Shown here: piece by piece, positions 1 to 9,025 of the stretch
How the letters are laid out: every line of letters begins with the position of its first letter
How positions within the stretch are numbered: position 1 is the first letter of the stretch
The notes under the pieces: model-generated
Told to the model about the DNA's origin: nothing
What the model saw: only the letters and a program-made list of their open reading frames with translations
The model's database searches: none
Source: Chalciporus piperatus
Lineage: Eukaryota > Basidiomycota > Agaricomycetes > Boletales > Boletaceae
DNA: 13,376 nucleotides
Assembly: GCA_038093975.1 (NCBI GenBank)
Contig: JBBPTG010000435.1
Location: 1-13,376, forward strand
Direction of reading: 5' to 3'
Position numbers and translations under genes: made by a program

Positions 1-1692
1 TTTATCTTCCGGAAAAAGAATGGTCATGGTGTTGGGGTCAATAACAAACCCAATGACCTCTAGAGTAGCTCCGTAGACTTGTTTAGGTTCGTCATGAGGA
101 ATGCCTAGTTCATCCCAGAGCAACAGTAGATCTGCCTGCTTCGCAGGGTACCATTTCTGATAAGGAGGGTAGAACTTGACATTTCCTTCCCGGTCGAAAC
201 CGTAGTTATCGTCGACGTAGTCCTTGAGATGATCCAGCATTTTGACGAAGATCGCAATCCAAAGCACCAATGACATAAAAGAAACCCAAATTTTGCAAGA
301 TCCTCTTCCACCGAAGTTATTACAACGGTCGACGTGACGATCACCGTTCGGAGAGGTTACGATTTGCTTTATTTGCCAAAGAGGATGCATGGGCATACGA
401 CGATACACCATGGAAACGTCGGATTTGAACATGATGAGACTGGTAGCAGGATGTTGTTGACGATATTCAAGTAAAGAGGCACCAAGGGAAGGAATTCCAT
501 CCATCTTGGTGCCTGCAATGAGATGATGTTCAATCATATCATTAAGCGACTCGGACGGAGAGCCTGCACTATGATCAACGACCATACGGAACTTGTCGGA
601 GTGAGGTTTTGGTACTGCGTGGACAGGCACGCTGTACATTCCGGGAAGAAGATCACGTCCGAATGAAGGGGAAAAACGTGAAGAAGCGACCTCTTCTTGG
701 AACTGCTTTGAGATAAACTCCAAATGCAGTGCGGACTGAGAAGGTCGGTTCGGTTTGTCGCTAGTAGATGGATAGGAAGTATCTGTGGTGTCTGCCCAAG
801 GCCAGAAATCATGTCGGAGTGCGAAGCAAACCGATCGTACGAAAGGTTGATTGGGATGTGTAATGAGTAATTCCTCAAACTTGTCGACATTGACAGGACT
901 GATGATCTGGAATAAGTGTGGATACGAGTGAAGAGTGGCTTGAGCAGCAGCGTTACTCTGCTCCGCTTCGGAAGGTTGTGGAACAGGTTGCGCGAATAGA
1001 GTATCGCGAACACATGGGCTGAGGGAGTCACGACGGACATTGTCCGCCTGCCATAGCCAGTGTCGCCGGTACCGAGGATCATCGAACGGCTTCGCAACGC
1101 TCTCAGGTAGCAGCCCCACACTCGGTCTGACGATGTTGTTTTCCGCATTTGATACACACATGAGTGTACTTGCACGATTCAGCGGACCGTTTGCACATTC
1201 CTTGATTGAACTTTCTACAGGGTTCGTCTCGTTGGACACGATCACCTCGCGCGCGAGTGCGTGGTTTTTGTGATGTTCATGTTGTCCCTGTGAATTGTGC
1301 TCCTGAAGGGAGGAAATGGGCAGCATGGAGATCTGCGAACTCTGCGAAGTCGGTGAATTGCAGGTTTTTCTTGCTACCGATCCGTCGTCACACAGCTTGG
1401 TCAAAACGGATGATGTTGTCGTGAAATTGGGAGTGATGTTGAGTGAACATCTGGGAGATGAACTCTCCGTATCTTCGGACCTCTGCTGCACGGAAGGGGA
1501 AAACGAAGTTGTAAGCTTGTTCAGCTCGTCCCCAAGCAGTGATCCAGTCGGGTCCTGTGATAACCGTTCGAGTAAACAAGGAGGGGGTGAAAGTGATCCA
1601 GTTGGGTCCTGTGATAACCGTTCGAGTAAACGAGGAGGGGGTGAAAGTGAACTCGAGCTCTCCGACCTTCTCAGTCTGTTTGTCACATGACA
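1..1692 (-). CDS. DIRS/Ngaro-like reverse transcriptase, 5' part (runs off left edge)
   Basis: The minus-strand frame is open from a TGA at 1693-1695 to the window edge, 564 codons. The first ATG is at 1326; counted from it, 442 codons are visible. After a Ser/Pro-rich N-terminus come blocks I recognise from Agaricomycete reverse transcriptases: LRHDFWPWADT (about 785-819), GRDLLPGMYSVPVHAVPKP (604-660), KFRMVVDHSAG, then catalytic motif A FKSDVS (412-429, Asp about residue 303), motif B around DRCNNFGGRG, and motif C YVDDN (205-219, about residues 370-374). The catalytic aspartates are present. This RT type is known from tyrosine-recombinase retroelements (DIRS/Ngaro), but no recombinase is visible here because the gene is cut by the window. 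The true start is uncertain: ATG 1326, or an upstream exon joined at the TTTTGCAG acceptor-like site in the neighbouring repeat tip. RT identity is firm; the DIRS assignment is from memory of the family. Confidence 0.85.
1538..1645. repeat. 54-bp direct repeat, two copies, inside the RT reading frame
   Basis: Two adjacent 54-bp units (1538-1591 and 1592-1645) differ at only a few bases. 54 is a multiple of three, so the duplication adds an 18-residue unit (core LLERLSQDPTG) to the Ser/Pro-rich N-terminus of the RT protein without breaking its frame. Confidence 0.85.
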
Positions 1693-2226
1693 TCAGCAAC
1701 ACTGCAAAAAGTCTGAAGTTACTGGAATGACTGGATCAGTTAAACCAGTACACCAGTTGCTCAGTTGCCCAGTCATCCAGTCAGCCAGTCATTTCAGTAA
1801 TCTCATTGGTAGCCCAGTGTTCCAGTCATCCAGTTATCTCAGTAGCCTAGTAGCCCAGTGTCCCAGTCATGTAGTCATCTCAGCAGCCTAGTAGCCCAGT
1901 GCCCTAGCCATCCAGCAATCCAGTTGTCTCATTACTCCAGCCATCCAGTATTCCAGTATTCCAGTAATCTAGTCACTCAGTGGTCCAGTAATCCAGTAGT
2001 CTCAGTAGTCCAGTCATCCAGCCATTCAGTCATCCAGTCATTTCAGTAATCCAGTCACTCAGTGATCCAGTAATCTAGTCACTCCAGTCACTCCAGTCAC
2101 ACAAGTGACACCAGTAACCCAGTCACCAGTCACTCCCAGTCACCTCAGTAATCCAGCCACCCAGTAATCCAGTCACCCAGTCACCTCAGTAATCCAGTCA
2201 CCCAGTCACCCAGTCACCCAGTCCCT
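1690..2226. repeat. Left inverted arm: 55-bp tip plus CCAGT-rich minisatellite
   Basis: The tip at 1690-1744 matches the reverse complement of 11903-11957 at 53 of 55 positions. It is followed by an irregular array of CCAGT, CTCAGT and CCCAGT words, typically 9-14 bp apart, up to about 2226. A stretch of about 188 bp (1809-1996) aligns without gaps to the reverse complement of 11295-11483 with about four mismatches, so the arms are homologous and not merely alike in composition. Short open frames in the array (for example 1858-2049) are low-complexity Ser/Gln/His readings of the repeat and are not called as genes. Confidence 0.9.
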
Positions 2227-2339
2227 ACTATTACTAGTTCACTATATCTTATGATTAATTCACACCTTATGACAGTTCAGAAAATGCGAAATATATTATG
2301 TCTAACTATTACATGTATTGTGGTACAATAGGTACTAGT
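2227..2339. other. AT-rich spacer with no recognisable feature
   Basis: AT-rich DNA between the CCAGT array and the hairpin units. It contains one CACTA word (2241-2245), but no TIR or gene can be supported here. Confidence 0.5.
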
Positions 2340-2417
2340 TAATGAAGTGCCATGCAGCACGAGCAGCTGTGTACGAGGTGAGTAGGTGTGTTGGTCAACA
2401 AATAAACACGAACCATT

Positions 2418-2452
2418 GAAGCCGGCAGGGCTGTTGAGCCCGCGCCGGCTTC
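2418..2452. repeat. GC-rich hairpin, copy 1
   Basis: Inverted arms GAAGCCGGC and GCCGGCTTC at the outer ends, then GGGCT and AGCCC around a GTTG loop. The stem is about 14 bp with a small asymmetry. Confidence 0.85.
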
Positions 2453-2560
2453 GTTGCTTGAGCTCGAGGTGGTGAGAGGTGGTGGAGGTAGGGCAGCATG
2501 CAACACGAGCATGTATGTGAGTTAGTGGTGGTGGTAGTGAACTATGACTCACCTCGTGAA

Positions 2561-2589
2561 GCCGGCGGGGCTGTTGAGCCCACGCCGGC
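2561..2589. repeat. GC-rich hairpin, copy 2
   Basis: Arms GCCGGCGGGGCT and AGCCCACGCCGGC around a GTTG loop, with one bulged base. It is identical in sequence to copy 3 at 10293-10321. The CGTTTT word 2 bp downstream of the stem was the target of two retroelement insertions. Confidence 0.9.
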
Positions 2590-2591
2590 CG

Positions 2592-2596
2592 CGTTT
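2592..2596. repeat. Target-site duplication of solo LTR B (left copy, CGTTT)
   Basis: CGTTT directly precedes the TG of the solo LTR and is repeated at 3114-3118 directly after its terminal CA. Confidence 0.75.
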
Positions 2597-3113
2597 TGAA
2601 ACGACCCAAAACTCGTATTGAGATCAGGTCTACACTATTGCCAAGTGAAGCGGTTTAGAAGAAGAGAATGGAGAACGACTGAGATAGGACGGTTGAGTCC
2701 TGGGGAAAGACCAAGTGAACTAAGCTGGGGTTACCAGCAGTTCCTTGGGGTTTATATACTATCCTAAGTGTTTGTACATGTTTGTATGTACTATAACTAA
2801 ATAAGGAGTTACCCTGAACCCATGAGAATAGAAGCGAGATAAGGAGGCTGTGAAGCATAGCCGAGATAGCGGAAATGAAGTACATGAGGTGAAAGGCTGT
2901 GGCATAGCCATGCGCAGCACGGAGATTAACTGTCAAGGTAAGGCAGTGCGTGAGAATGAATATAACCATAATGGGCGACCGTGCGAAGAGTGAAAGTGAA
3001 TGAGCATGTGTCTGAAAGATAAGATGAGAGAGATTAGATAGGATCGAATGGAACGAAACGTTGAAGTCCGAAAAGTGTCTGTGAAGGTGAGAGAACCGTA
3101 ATGAACCGTAACA
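2597..3113 (-). mobile_element. Solo LTR B of a Ty3/gypsy-type retrotransposon (517 bp)
   Basis: The segment starts TGAAACG and ends CGTAACA, a TG...CA boundary with nearly inverted ends, and is flanked by the 5-bp duplication CGTTT (2592-2596 and 3114-3118). On the minus strand it has a TATA box (TATATAAA, 2751-2758), followed about 30 bp downstream by CCCCAG, the same words that surround the predicted transcription start of the full element's LTR (there GACCCCAGTCTAATCC). No internal coding sequence is present, so it is most simply a solo LTR left by LTR-LTR recombination. It does not align with the 453-bp LTR of the neighbouring element, so it is a different family. The ends rest on the duplication and termini, since no second copy is in the window. 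Confidence 0.7.
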
Positions 3114-3118
3114 CGTTT
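3114..3118. repeat. Target-site duplication of solo LTR B (right copy, CGTTT)
   Basis: CGTTT follows the terminal CA of solo LTR B. Bases 3115-3118 are shared with the target duplication of the Ty3/gypsy element. Confidence 0.75.
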
Positions 3119-3119
3119 T
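3115..3119. repeat. Target-site duplication of Ty3/gypsy element (left copy, GTTTT)
   Basis: GTTTT lies directly before the LTR start at 3120 and again directly after the other LTR at 10186-10190. Confidence 0.95.
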
Positions 3120-3572
3120 TGTTATGACTGAGTCACAACACAGCGGGGACTTAAGGCAACACTAAGCCTTGCGAAGGAATAAGCTGAGTACTAAAGCTTA
3201 ATTGCGGTGAAGCAACAAATGGATTAGACTGGGGTCTGTGATAAGTACAGGGCTACTTATATACTATTGAGAAGTGCGCACAGACCAACAGCCGAATAAG
3301 GAAATCATAAAGAGAAAGATAGATAAGGTAGAGGGACAACGATAAGAAAAGGTACCAGGTACGGATTAGGGTCTAGGCCATGACATCATTGCTGACTCAT
3401 CTAAGTCTGGACCTTTGTCACGTGACCTGATTATGTAATAGTTTACGTAATGCTACAGGGACTACCGGAGCGGATTAAGATGAATCCGGCTTGACCCCTA
3501 AGTTGTAGACAAAGTCCAGAGTTCGAATACCGTTGTAGGCAAAAGTTTGAAAAGTTTTTAAATACTATAACA
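3120..3572 (-). repeat. 3' LTR of the Ty3/gypsy element (453 bp)
   Basis: Identical to 9733-10185 except for one base (C at 3256, A at 9869 on the plus strand). Ends are TGTTAT and ATAACA. It contains the same U3 palindromes as the 5' LTR: GTCACGTGAC at 3417-3426 and TTACGTAA at 3443-3450. Confidence 0.97.
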
Positions 3573-3585
3573 CTATCCCCTCTCT
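3573..3585 (-). promoter_or_regulatory. Polypurine tract for plus-strand DNA synthesis
   Basis: On the minus strand, AGAGAGGGGA (3576-3585) is followed by TAG and then the LTR start. Ty3/gypsy elements prime second-strand synthesis from such a tract next to the 3' LTR. The pol stop codon (TAG, 3584-3586) overlaps its upstream end. Confidence 0.85.
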
Positions 3586-5524
3586 AGGAATCGCATTCCA
3601 GGCGATTCGGCAACTTGCGCTCAGGAACCTCTGTCAGATTTTCGTATTTTTGGAACAAGGCAGAGAAATTTCCCATGGTCATGTTGATTCGACGTGGGGC
3701 GGACGGGTGCTTTTTGTGAAAAGCTTTGACAGCTTCAGGTGCATTTGACAAATGCGCTGCCTTTTCCCATGTACGGTCCGATATGTCCCAGCCTTTCCAA
3801 TGAACCAGGTACTCTAACTGTCCTTGTTTAACCTGAGACTTCACTACGTAATCCACTTCGTATTCTTCTTCTCCTTCTTGGTTGACTATCACCGGATCCG
3901 GAAGACGGACCGGTTGCCCTTTCAACGGTTCTCGAGCCGGTTTGACCCGTTTAACATTAACCGTGGGATGGATATGCATTGAATTGGGCAAGTCTAGTGT
4001 GACTGCATTGGGAAGGACCTTCGTGATTTGATAAGGTCCGATCCAGTTTTGCGTCATCTTTTTGGAGGGATAAGGTAATTTAAGGTTGTCCGTGGATAAC
4101 ATAACAAAATCTCCGATTTGATAATCTGGAGCTTCGGACCGATGCTTGTCCGCTTGCTCTTTCATCCGGTTCTGAGTTTCTTCTAACGCCTGCTCTACTT
4201 CTTTGTGTGCCTTTCCACATTTCTCTAAGAATGTACCAGCTGGAGATGAATCGCCTTCGAATCCCATGCGTGGGAAGTAGTTTTTTGTTATAGCGAAGGG
4301 GATGGTTCCGGTAGCAGTGGATAGGGAGGAATTGTGATGGAACTGCGCTATCTTCAACCAATCAGCCCATTCCGTTTGACGTTTAGCCACGTAAGCGCGG
4401 AGATACTGCTGGAGTTCTCGGTTCATACGCTCCGTTTGGCCATCGGTTTGGGGGTGATAAGCGGTTGACAGCTTCTGTTCTATTCCTAGAAGGGTGCAAA
4501 GCTGTGAAGTAAACTCCGATGCGAATTGCGGTCCTCGATCTGAAACAATTGAAGAGGGAAGTCCGTGTCTACACCAAACATTGTCTCTAAATAGAATAGC
4601 TAATTCTTTCGAAGAAATTGTCTTTTTACAAGCGATAAACTCTACTTCTTTAGAGAAGCGATCTACAATTACACAAATAGCATCAAAGCCACGTGATTTG
4701 GGAAAACCCGTAGTAAAGTCTATAGATATATCCTTCCATGGTTCTTTCGGAACGGGAAGGGGAATTAATTTGCCAGTTTGTGCAGTTGACTTTCCCTTCG
4801 TGAGGGCGCACGTCTGACAATGTTCTACGTAAGTTTTAACGTCCTTTGTGACACCAGGCCACGAGAAATAACGAGTAACCAGATGCAAAGTACGTCCTTG
4901 GCCACCATGGCCGCCAATAGGAGAATCATGAAGGATTGTAAGTAGTTTAGTACGTAAAGAAATAGGAACGAAAACTTTGTTTTTGTCATTTTTAAATACT
5001 ATAGACCCCTCGTCAAAAACGAAGCCATCTAAAGTATCATTTTTTATTTTTTCTGATTCATTTTGTATTTCGTCGTAAATAGGTGAAGACAGAGTAACCG
5101 TATTAATAAAAACAGAAGCAGGAAGGACAGTAATATTTTTGTTATGGTCGGGATCTGCTTCTCCGTGATCTTCTCGACGAGATAAAGCATCAGCCCTTCC
5201 ATTTGTGGCACCCGGTTTATAAATAATCGAGTAATTATACTCTGAGAGCAGCGCATTCCAGCGTGCTTGACGTGGGCTCAGAGTTTGGGGAGATTTCCAA
5301 TATTCGAGATTCTTGTGATCAGTCCAAATCTCGAAATGTTCTCGACCCATTAGATAATGTCTCCATTCCTGCAAAGCCCGAATGACAGCTAAAAGCTCTT
5401 TGTCATAAACCGGGTAGTTCTTCTCGGCAGAACTAAAGGAATGGGAAATGAAGGCACAAGGCCTCCAGAGGCCATCATCGCATTTAACCGAGAGCACAGC
5501 TCCCGTTGCAATATCACTAGCGTC
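3584..5524 (-). pseudogene. pol: pol, 3' part: RNase H, integrase, chromodomain (separated from 5' part by a solo LTR)
   Basis: The frame resumes after the nested solo LTR with TDASDIATGAVLS of RNase H and stays open to TAG at 3584-3586, about 646 codons of element sequence. Residue numbers below count from the in-frame GTG at 5536, which lies inside the solo LTR and is not a real start. RNase H occupies about residues 5-120. Integrase has the HHCC zinc site (His203, His210, Cys240, Cys243) and the DDE triad Asp273, Asp333, Glu369 with the usual 35-residue spacing of the last pair. A GPY-type module (WIGPYQITKVL, about 498-508) follows, then a chromodomain (about 557-606, with LEYLVHWKGW), which in chromoviruses directs integration to marked chromatin. 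All catalytic residues are present. Without an initiation site of its own the segment is probably not expressed. Confidence 0.93.
5520..5524. repeat. Target-site duplication of nested solo LTR C (left copy, GCGTC)
   Basis: GCGTC directly precedes the TGTTACG terminus and recurs at 5996-6000 after CGTAACA. Confidence 0.92.
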
Positions 5525-5995
5525 TGTTACGATCACTCATTCTTTCCTTCTTTGTTACCTTGTACTAAGTCCTAGTCGCTGGTTCAAGTCCTGCCTAGGC
5601 CTCTTATTTCTTACCTTGTTTTAGTCAGCGAACATTCCTTAATGTTCTTTCACCTTCCACGCTTCGTCATCGCTGACTCGTATACTTACCGAGCATGACT
5701 CATTCCTATTCGTCATGACTTGTTCTTACGTATTCTGACTTGTTCTATGCCTGCCCTTAACTCGTTTCTTCACTTATATAAACCCTCGAGTTTCCTCCTG
5801 TAACCCTAACTTAGACCTACGCAATCTAGCTTGGTCATTCCTCGTTTCCCTTGAACCCTCTGAGAGTCACCGTCCCACTCTTGAACGGACGCTAGGCCTT
5901 AACGTGGACATCCCATCGTTAGGCTACCTCTGAAACCCTTGTCTTTGACTAGGCTTTTGTGTCTACGCTTCGACCTACCCGGTACAAGCGTAACA
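5525..5995 (+). mobile_element. Nested solo LTR C (471 bp) inserted in the RNase H region of pol
   Basis: It starts TGTTACG and ends CGTAACA (perfect 7-bp inverted ends) and is flanked by the 5-bp duplication GCGTC. Removing the LTR and one GCGTC copy joins the two pol frames exactly between the Ala and Ser codons of a TDAS motif. A plus-strand TATA box (TATATAAA, 5775-5782) followed about 30 bp later by an AACCCTAAC stretch, and upstream bZIP-like words TGACTCA (5696-5702) and TTACGTA (5726-5732), make this a promoter-bearing LTR in plus orientation. It is unrelated in sequence to the LTRs of the host element but has similar termini. No coding sequence lies inside. Confidence 0.92.
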
Positions 5996-6000
5996 GCGTC
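5996..6000. repeat. Target-site duplication of nested solo LTR C (right copy, GCGTC)
   Basis: Second copy of GCGTC, directly after the terminal CA of the nested LTR. Confidence 0.92.
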
Positions 6001-7691
6001 CGTTTCTACTCTGACTTCTTTAGAGCGGTCAGGATAAGCCAAAAGCGGAGCGGTAGTGAATTGCTGCTTCAGCTTGTCAAAAGCTTGCTGTTGCTCCAGT
6101 CCCCACCGGTATGGTGTGTCCTTTTTGGTAAGGTCATTCAAGGGACGAGCAATGTCAGCGAAGCCCTGAATGAAGCGTCGGTAGAAGTTAGCCAACCCTA
6201 AAAAGGACTGAACACCCTTCAACCGAGTTGGCGCCGGCCAATCCAAAATAGCCTGCACCTTTGAGGTGTCCATCTCTACGCCTTTCTGGGAGATAACCAT
6301 TCCCAAGAAATCTACGGAATCCACCGCGAAGCTACACTTTTCTGGTTTTACGTAAAGATCGTTCTCTCTGAGACGTTGCAATACGGTTTTAACTATTTCT
6401 AAGTGCTCTGCTCTAGTTTTTCCGAACGTAAAGATCATGAGATCGTCGATATAAATAATAAGAACCCCATGAAGATCGCTAAATAGATCATTCATCATTT
6501 GTTGGAATGTGGGGGGAGAGTTCGTAAGTCCAAAGTACATAACAACAGGTTCGTAAGCGCCAAATGGAGTAACGAAAGCCGCTTTCCATTCGTCGCCTTC
6601 TTTTATTCTAACATTATTATAACCCCAACGTAGGTCCATTTTAGTAAACATGTCAGCTCCTTTGAGCTGGTCGATAAGTCCAGAAATGAGGGGAAGAGGG
6701 TAAGCGTTCTTGACAGTTCCCTCATTTACATAACGATAGTCCATAACTAATCTCTTTTTACCGTCCTTTTTTGGAATAAAGAAAACAGGAGATGTCTGAG
6801 GGGATTTCGACGGACGAAGGTATCCTTTCGATAACTCCTTATCGATGAACTTTTTAACGTCATCTAGTTCCTGTTCGGACATCGGAATCACCCGACCCTT
6901 TTTAGGAACGAAATCAGGCTTGAGATCTATTGCGTGGTCCCACGCCTTTCGGGTAGGCATACGCTCACTCTCTTGCTCTGAAAAGACGTCTAAGTACTCG
7001 TGGAGTTCTACTGGGACTTTCTCGGTGAGCCCCGCCTCAAACACTCGACGAATAGAAAACGAACGATTCAAATGATAGTTGACTACTTTGCACTGATCTG
7101 TACAGCGTGTGAATCGTACTCGTTTGGTCACCCAATCGATTTCAGGGTTGTGCCTCTCGAGCCAATCATAGCCGATGATCATGTGATGAGTGCCAAGTAC
7201 AGAAACAAAAGCGTCCATGTGCTCAAAATGTCCATTGTGTCCTAAAACAAGCGAAACCTTGTGAGTGACACCGCCTATCGCTCCCTCTGAGCCGTCGGCG
7301 TTGTACACTGGAATAGGAAAAGGAAGTTCTTCCAGTGTCAAACCATGTCGCTCACAGAACGATTTATCTATAAAAGTTTCGGTTGCGCCGGAATCCAACA
7401 GAGCGGCAAACTCCATTTTCTTCCATTGCTCCCCTTTATCGTACATAATAGTAATAGCGAGATCCAGCTCGTTTTTCCGATTCTGATTCCTTACATGTAT
7501 TTTTGATGGGATTTCTTTTTTCGAATAATTTACCTTAAGGGAATTAAGCACGAATTGTTTTACTTCTGTCGCCACGCCACTAAGGGACGCCCTTTCAGAA
7601 GAGGAAAAGTTATATTGAAACGGAACACAAGGAGTAGTACTAATACAACCATTTGGTAAACTATGTCCGAGCCGCCGAGCACCCATTTCTC

Positions 7692-7695
7692 TCAT
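7692..7695 (-). promoter_or_regulatory. gag/pol stop-start overlap ATGA
   Basis: The gag frame ends at TGA 7694-7692 and pol begins at ATG 7695-7693, a 4-nt ATGA overlap. Such AUGA overlaps act in coupled termination-reinitiation in some fungal RNA viruses (victoriviruses). Here that mechanism is an inference; leaky scanning or a -1 shift could also give Pol. Confidence 0.6.
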
Positions 7696-8119
7696 TGGCT
7701 GTTTCCTTTTAAAGCCTCGGCTGCCTGTGCCTTGGCTTCTGATTCAATGCGGTCGCGCCAGTACGCTTCCGCTTCTTGGTTGGTATATGCCGCTTGATGC
7801 GACATGTAACTTGTGCTGGTGGACGGGCCAGCGGGGTAGGGGGAAGATTGGGGAGGGTAGGGTGCAGGGATGGTACCTGCGAAGGGCATCTGCCGGTTGT
7901 CAAACGGCAGGGAAGACTCAACATATTGTTGCGAGTATGGGTCCCACATAACAACTTGTCTCTGACGCGGCCTGTGGGGCTTTGGGCACGCGTTTGCAAA
8001 ATGACCTGGCTGGTCGCAATTGAAACAGTTTCCCCGAACGGGGGATCTTGGCATTTGCTGTGCCGACAGATCCATCGGGGCTCCACGACCAGGCTGTGTG
8101 CCTGTAGGAGTGAAACGGG
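7692..8119 (-). CDS. gag: gag, 3' part: nucleocapsid with CCHC zinc knuckle (shifted -1 from gag N-terminus)
   Basis: This frame reads RFTPTGTQPGRGAP upstream of MDLSAQ and then a retroviral-type zinc knuckle CFNCDQPGHFANAC (7986-8027), a CX2CX4HX4C motif that binds element RNA, followed by a Pro/Ser/Tyr-rich tail ending at TGA 7694-7692. An internal ATG lies at 8075, but comparison with the usual Gag order (capsid then knuckle) shows this is the C-terminal part of Gag and lies in the -1 frame relative to the segment upstream. It overlaps the pol start by 4 nt. Confidence 0.85.
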
Positions 8120-9025
8120 GGCCGCATACGGAGCGGGGGGACGTGGGAGCGGGCGTGATGCAATTGGGTAACGAGGTGGGAGATACGGATATGATGATGA
8201 CGGCCTTGGCGCAGTCGCGGGTGCCTGACGAACTGGTGCACCGCGTTCAACAACAATACGCTCGAACGTGCGACCTAACTTTCGGTAGGTGTCGATTGTA
8301 TTGGTTAAATTTTGCTCATCAACATTGGTGTTGATTTGCGCCTGATAATAGATTTTGTAATCTATTGCCTTTTTCAGAAGCTCTTTGGCATGAGCGTCTT
8401 CTATCTCCGATTCCGCTTTCAACAATTCAAACTCCTGAAGGAAGATGTCCACAGGTTTCCCAGCCTGCTTCAATGCTTCCAATTTCCGGAGACTCTCATG
8501 AGCGAGGACGTCAATCTGGAAATGTGATTTGAGGAGATGTGAAAATATTGTCCACGTGGGCCATGCTAGTAGTCCCAGGGGTTCTCGAACAGGTTCTTCT
8601 GCTTCACCTTCTACTGGTGGCGGTGGTAGCAATTCGTATCGAGACCATTTTTCTATTGTCATCTGGGCGAACCCAGCCGCTTTTCCTTCTAACCGTGAGA
8701 GTACGGCGAGGCATCGAACCTTGTTGTTTTTCCATGTGTGGACGGACTGCCAGGCGTTAACCTGCGCCCACCACAACCGGAATTTGGTGCGGTCACCATC
8801 CCATTTCCCAGGGTCGGCAACCTGTTTGGACACAGAGTCCGAATTGTCTGATATGAGCGCCTTCAGAGCGGCGGTGAGAGCAGCGATGGGATCAACGGGA
8901 TCTGCCATCTGAGATTCGGGACGGGGAGTAGTGGGATGTGAACTTTCGGATGAGGAAGGGAAGTGACGTGGGGGGGATCTGTAACCTTGATCTTGTGTTT
9001 CTTGATCTAAGAACTCTGCTGACAT
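8117..9025 (-). CDS. gag: gag, 5' part: capsid domain
   Basis: It starts at ATG 9025 (MSAEFLDQETQ) after a 5' leader of about 700 nt. A Ser/Pro-rich N-terminus of about 40 residues is followed by the retrotransposon Gag capsid region: DGDRTKFRLWWAQVNAW (from about residue 75) and a helical part with HESLRKLEALKQ and VDIFLQEFELL, as in fungal Ty3/gypsy Gags that assemble the virus-like particle. The sensible reading ends in a Pro/Ala-rich stretch near C-runs at 8135-8140 and 8117-8121. Past that point this frame stays open to 7709 but loses the zinc knuckle, which lies in the -1 frame. A one-base loss in a C-run or programmed -1 shifting explains this. Confidence 0.88.

Larger units (their letters stand above)
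2340..2596. repeat. Two hairpin-bearing GC-rich repeat units (left pair)
   Basis: Two diverged units of about 110-140 bp, each with GAGGTGAG-like or GTGAGT words followed by a GC-rich hairpin (2418-2452 and 2561-2589). The second unit ends in a stretch (about 2550-2597) that is almost identical over roughly 50 bp to 10280-10327 on the other side of the retrotransposon, in the same orientation. This suggests one cluster of four units was split by the retroelements. Confidence 0.75.
5899..7695 (-). pseudogene. pol: pol, 5' part: protease, reverse transcriptase, start of RNase H (truncated by solo LTR)
   Basis: The ATG at 7695 overlaps the gag TGA (ATGA at 7695-7692). The protease active site LLDSGAT is at about residues 99-105 (Asp101). 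Reverse transcriptase spans about 260-470 with RLVMDYRYVN, motif A TKMDLRWGY (about 351-359), motif B MYFGLTNSPPTFQ and motif C YIDD at 415-418, and the conserved tail FLGLANFYRRFI. RNase H starts at about 530 and breaks off after ETDA (residue 567, near 5996). The last 31 residues, to the stop at 5899, are read from the inserted solo LTR and are foreign to the protein. All visible catalytic residues are intact. The chain would make protease and RT but no complete RNase H or integrase. Confidence 0.93.

Noticed and set aside
534..1175. Minus-strand open frame of 213 codons over the RT gene
   Set aside because: It is a shadow: the RT reading frame in another minus-strand phase covers the same bases, is open for 564 codons and holds the RT family blocks.
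1690..1744. Target-site duplication outside the inverted tips
   Set aside because: The flanks (CACATG before 1690, GGGGAA after 11957) do not match; only trivial 1-2 bp matches appear when the tip end is shifted.
1858..2049. Open frame in the left arm with Ser/His/Gln-rich product
   Set aside because: It only translates the CCAGT repeat; a similar product comes from the right arm in another phase.
2241..2245. CACTA word as a possible terminus of a CACTA transposon (also CACTA near 11067)
   Set aside because: The sequences around the two words do not form a convincing inverted repeat and no target duplication is visible.
2655..2969. Minus-strand open frame of 104 codons
   Set aside because: It lies wholly within solo LTR B, overlaps its TATA box and has no recognisable domain.
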